In this document: in pieces, positions 62,678 through 64,000 of the stretch | Layout of the letters: each line of letters begins with the position of its first letter | Position numbering within the stretch: position 1 is the first letter of the stretch | Assembly: GCF_025244765.1 (NCBI RefSeq) | Contig: NZ_CP104209.1 | Span: 620,001-684,000 of the forward strand | Direction: 5' to 3' | Source of the DNA: Empedobacter stercoris | GTDB taxonomy: Bacteria > Bacteroidota > Bacteroidia > Flavobacteriales > Weeksellaceae | Length of the DNA: 64,000 nucleotides | Made by a program: the position numbers and the translations under genes | Notes under the pieces: model-generated | Told to the model about the DNA's origin: nothing | Database searches by the model: none | The model's input: the letters and a program-made list of their open reading frames with translations, nothing else

Positions 62678-63430
62678 CTAAACAGCTGTGTATCCTCCAT
62701 CTACAAGATAATAACCTCCTGTCATAAAAGATGCTTTGTCCGAACTTAAGAATAAAACCAATTCAGCAACTTCTTCTGGTTGACCTAAACGACCCATTGG
62801 ATGTTTTGTAACCAATACTTCTAAATGATCTGCACTCAAATTATTTGATAATAAAGGGGTCATAATATAACCAGGACCAACAGCGTTACAACGAATATTT
62901 TTTGGCCCATATTCTGCTCCAATATTTTTCGTCAATCCAACTACTCCATGTTTAGCAGAAGTATAAGCAGAACTCATTGGTGCTGCTACCTCTCCATGAA
63001 TAGAAGCCATGTTCACAATAGCACCTCCTCCATTTTTTTCCATTGCTTGTAGTTGATATTTACATCCATAAAAAACACCATTAAAATTAATGTCAATTAC
63101 TTTTTTCCAACCATCCAACGGATAATCTTCTGTTAATGCAGCAGGACCTCCAATTCCTGCATTATTACAAGCAATATCCAATTTTCCATACACCTCAACC
63201 GCTTTATTCACTAAGGCTTCGTTGTCTTCTGCCAAAGCAGTATCAGCTTTGAAAAAAAACGCTTCTCCTCCATTTTTTTTAATGATTTCGACAACTTCTT
63301 TTCCACCTTCTTCATTAATATCAGAAACGACAACTTTTGCGCCTTCCTTTGCATACAATTCAGCAACAGCTTTTCCAATCCCAGAACCTGCACCAGTTAC
63401 AATGGCAACTTTATCTTTTAATATTGACAT
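62678..63430 (-). CDS. SDR-family oxidoreductase
   Basis: 250 residues, classical short-chain dehydrogenase. The NAD(P)-binding TGAGSGIG is at 12-19, CNNAG at 88-92, and the catalytic triad is Ser143, Tyr156 and Lys160 (SAYTSAK). Acidic D37 in VVVSDIN suggests a preference for NAD over NADP. The substrate is unknown. No exact promoter element was found upstream, and the next feature to the right is an insertion sequence about 120 bp away. Confidence 0.9.
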   Translation of the reverse strand: MSILKDKVAIVTGAGSGIGKAVAELYAKEGAKVVVSDINEEGGKEVVEIIKKNGGEAFFFKADTALAEDNEALVNKAVEVYGKLDIACNNAGIGGPAALTEDYPLDGWKKVIDINFNGVFYGCKYQLQAMEKNGGGAIVNMASIHGEVAAPMSSAYTSAKHGVVGLTKNIGAEYGPKNIRCNAVGPGYIMTPLLSNNLSADHLEVLVTKHPMGRLGQPEEVAELVLFLSSDKASFMTGGYYLVDGGYTAV

Positions 63431-63558
63431 AATTTTATGATTTTTTATTGATTAAATTTAAACAATTATTATTGAATTAATACAATATTATATAATTAGA
63501 ATACTATTTTAATTAATTAAAAATTATCATAAAATAGTATTATCACCTAAGTTTACAC

Positions 63559-63590
63559 TGCCCCCAAAAAGTTAGACACTTTTGGGGGCA
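63559..63590 (+). repeat. hairpin in the IS leader
   Basis: TGCCCCCAAAA (63559-63569) is the perfect inverse of TTTTGGGGGCA (63580-63590). The stem is inside or next to the left IR and directly before a T-run and the transposase start codon. Confidence 0.75.
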
Positions 63591-63596
63591 TTTTTT

Positions 63597-64000
63597 ATGA
63601 CAAGAAAAGTAAAATATGGTGTAGCATTTAAGTTACGTTGTGTGAAAGAAGTTTTAGAAAAACATCGAACAATACGTTCAATTAGTAAAAAAGAAAATAT
63701 ACATGCTTCTTTATTAAAGAAATCGGTTTCTGATTATCATAATCAAGGAATTTCAGGTATAGAACCTAAAAAAAACCAAACGTATAGCGTTGAATTTAAG
63801 TTGAAAGTTATTAAGTCTATAACCAAACAGTTTCTTAGTTTGCGTGAAGCACGCTTGAAATTTAATATTCCAAGTGAATCGGTTATTATAAAATGGCAAA
63901 AAGATTTTGCTACCTTTGGAATAGACGGATTAAAACCCAAACCAAAAGGCCGTCCCAAGACTATGAGCACATCTAAGGGTAGACCTAAAAAATCGAAACA
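63597..64000 (+). CDS. IS3-family transposase, OrfA-type N-terminal part (partial)
   Basis: 134 codons are in the window, beginning MTRKVKYGVAFKLRCVKEVL with no stop before the edge. Two HTH domains are visible: the first about 5-50 (IRSISKKENIHASLLKK), the second about 55-110 (LSLREARLKFNIPSESVIIKW). It ends in the GRPK repeats typical of this group. It binds the IR ends; the catalytic DDE part would be in the downstream OrfB, normally joined by frameshifting. It is complete as far as can be seen. Confidence 0.85.
   Translation, partial: MTRKVKYGVAFKLRCVKEVLEKHRTIRSISKKENIHASLLKKSVSDYHNQGISGIEPKKNQTYSVEFKLKVIKSITKQFLSLREARLKFNIPSESVIIKWQKDFATFGIDGLKPKPKGRPKTMSTSKGRPKKSK

Larger units (their letters stand above)
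63553..64000 (+). mobile_element. IS3-family insertion sequence (left end, partial)
   Basis: The left inverted repeat (ACTGCCCCCAAAAAGTTAGACAC, seen around 63557-63579) matches the end of IS150-type IS3 elements by eye. The transposase reading frame follows. The element runs off the right edge of the window. The boundary is approximate within a few bases. Confidence 0.78.

Overview
The window reads as a chromosomal segment of a low-G+C member of the Flavobacteriia (Bacteroidota), probably a Weeksellaceae-type genome such as Empedobacter or a Chryseobacterium relative; the genus is inference. The grounds are a SprE/PorW lipoprotein of the type IX secretion system, a cargo protein with a type A C-terminal sorting domain, a TonB-dependent receptor, DUF5686 and GSCFA proteins, and many start codons preceded by the Bacteroidota -7 element TAnnTTTG instead of a Shine-Dalgarno sequence. 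No tRNA, rRNA or CRISPR array was seen.

Layout. 1-5.7 kb: a TonB receptor (cut by the window edge) divergent from a MocR-type regulator, two hotdog-fold proteins and a GH3 enzyme. 5.9-16 kb: sprE, a UMF1-type MFS transporter, DUF4303, rpoN, asnS and a DUF5686 outer-membrane protein. 16-20 kb: a leftward run of a polyprenyl synthase, GSCFA, TatD, pyrH and frr. 20-32.6 kb: a luciferase-like monooxygenase, a decayed TPR/helix-turn-helix regulator, a CLC protein, a T9SS cargo, DUF1810, a small lipoprotein, argS, a DEAD-box-family helicase and msrA. 44-63 kb: an S9 peptidase, a class II cyclic-nucleotide phosphodiesterase, purine nucleoside phosphorylase/lpxK, DUF4230/thioredoxin, an M14 peptidase, a GNAT-like protein, a membrane zinc peptidase, an acyl-CoA ligase, a MATE pump, a nitronate monooxygenase/TesB/FMN-reductase run, a transaldolase and an SDR. 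The right edge holds the start of an IS3-type insertion sequence.

The accessory core is an 11.3-kb integrative element at 32744-44067. It is bounded by a perfect 23-bp direct repeat and sits in the 3' end of the S9 peptidase gene. It carries a tyrosine integrase next to the right att site, a small excisionase-like helix-turn-helix protein, a complete type I restriction-modification system (hsdM, hsdS, hsdR), a zeta-type toxin with its probable antitoxin, and a 209-residue protein whose motifs resemble an HUH endonuclease/Rep. The displaced original 3' end of the peptidase gene (14 codons plus stop) is still readable outside the left att site, while the element supplies a diverged replacement C-terminus in frame. 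This element, with its putative HUH protein and a nearby G-rich patch, is the part most worth pursuing.

How the genes connect: SprE and the sorting-domain protein belong to one secretion route. pyrH and frr, asnS, argS and the helicase are housekeeping functions. The element combines defence (type I R-M) with a likely addiction module and its own integration and excision genes. Promoter motifs lie so close to several start codons (clcA, the helicase, the GNAT-like gene) that leaderless or near-leaderless transcripts are likely.
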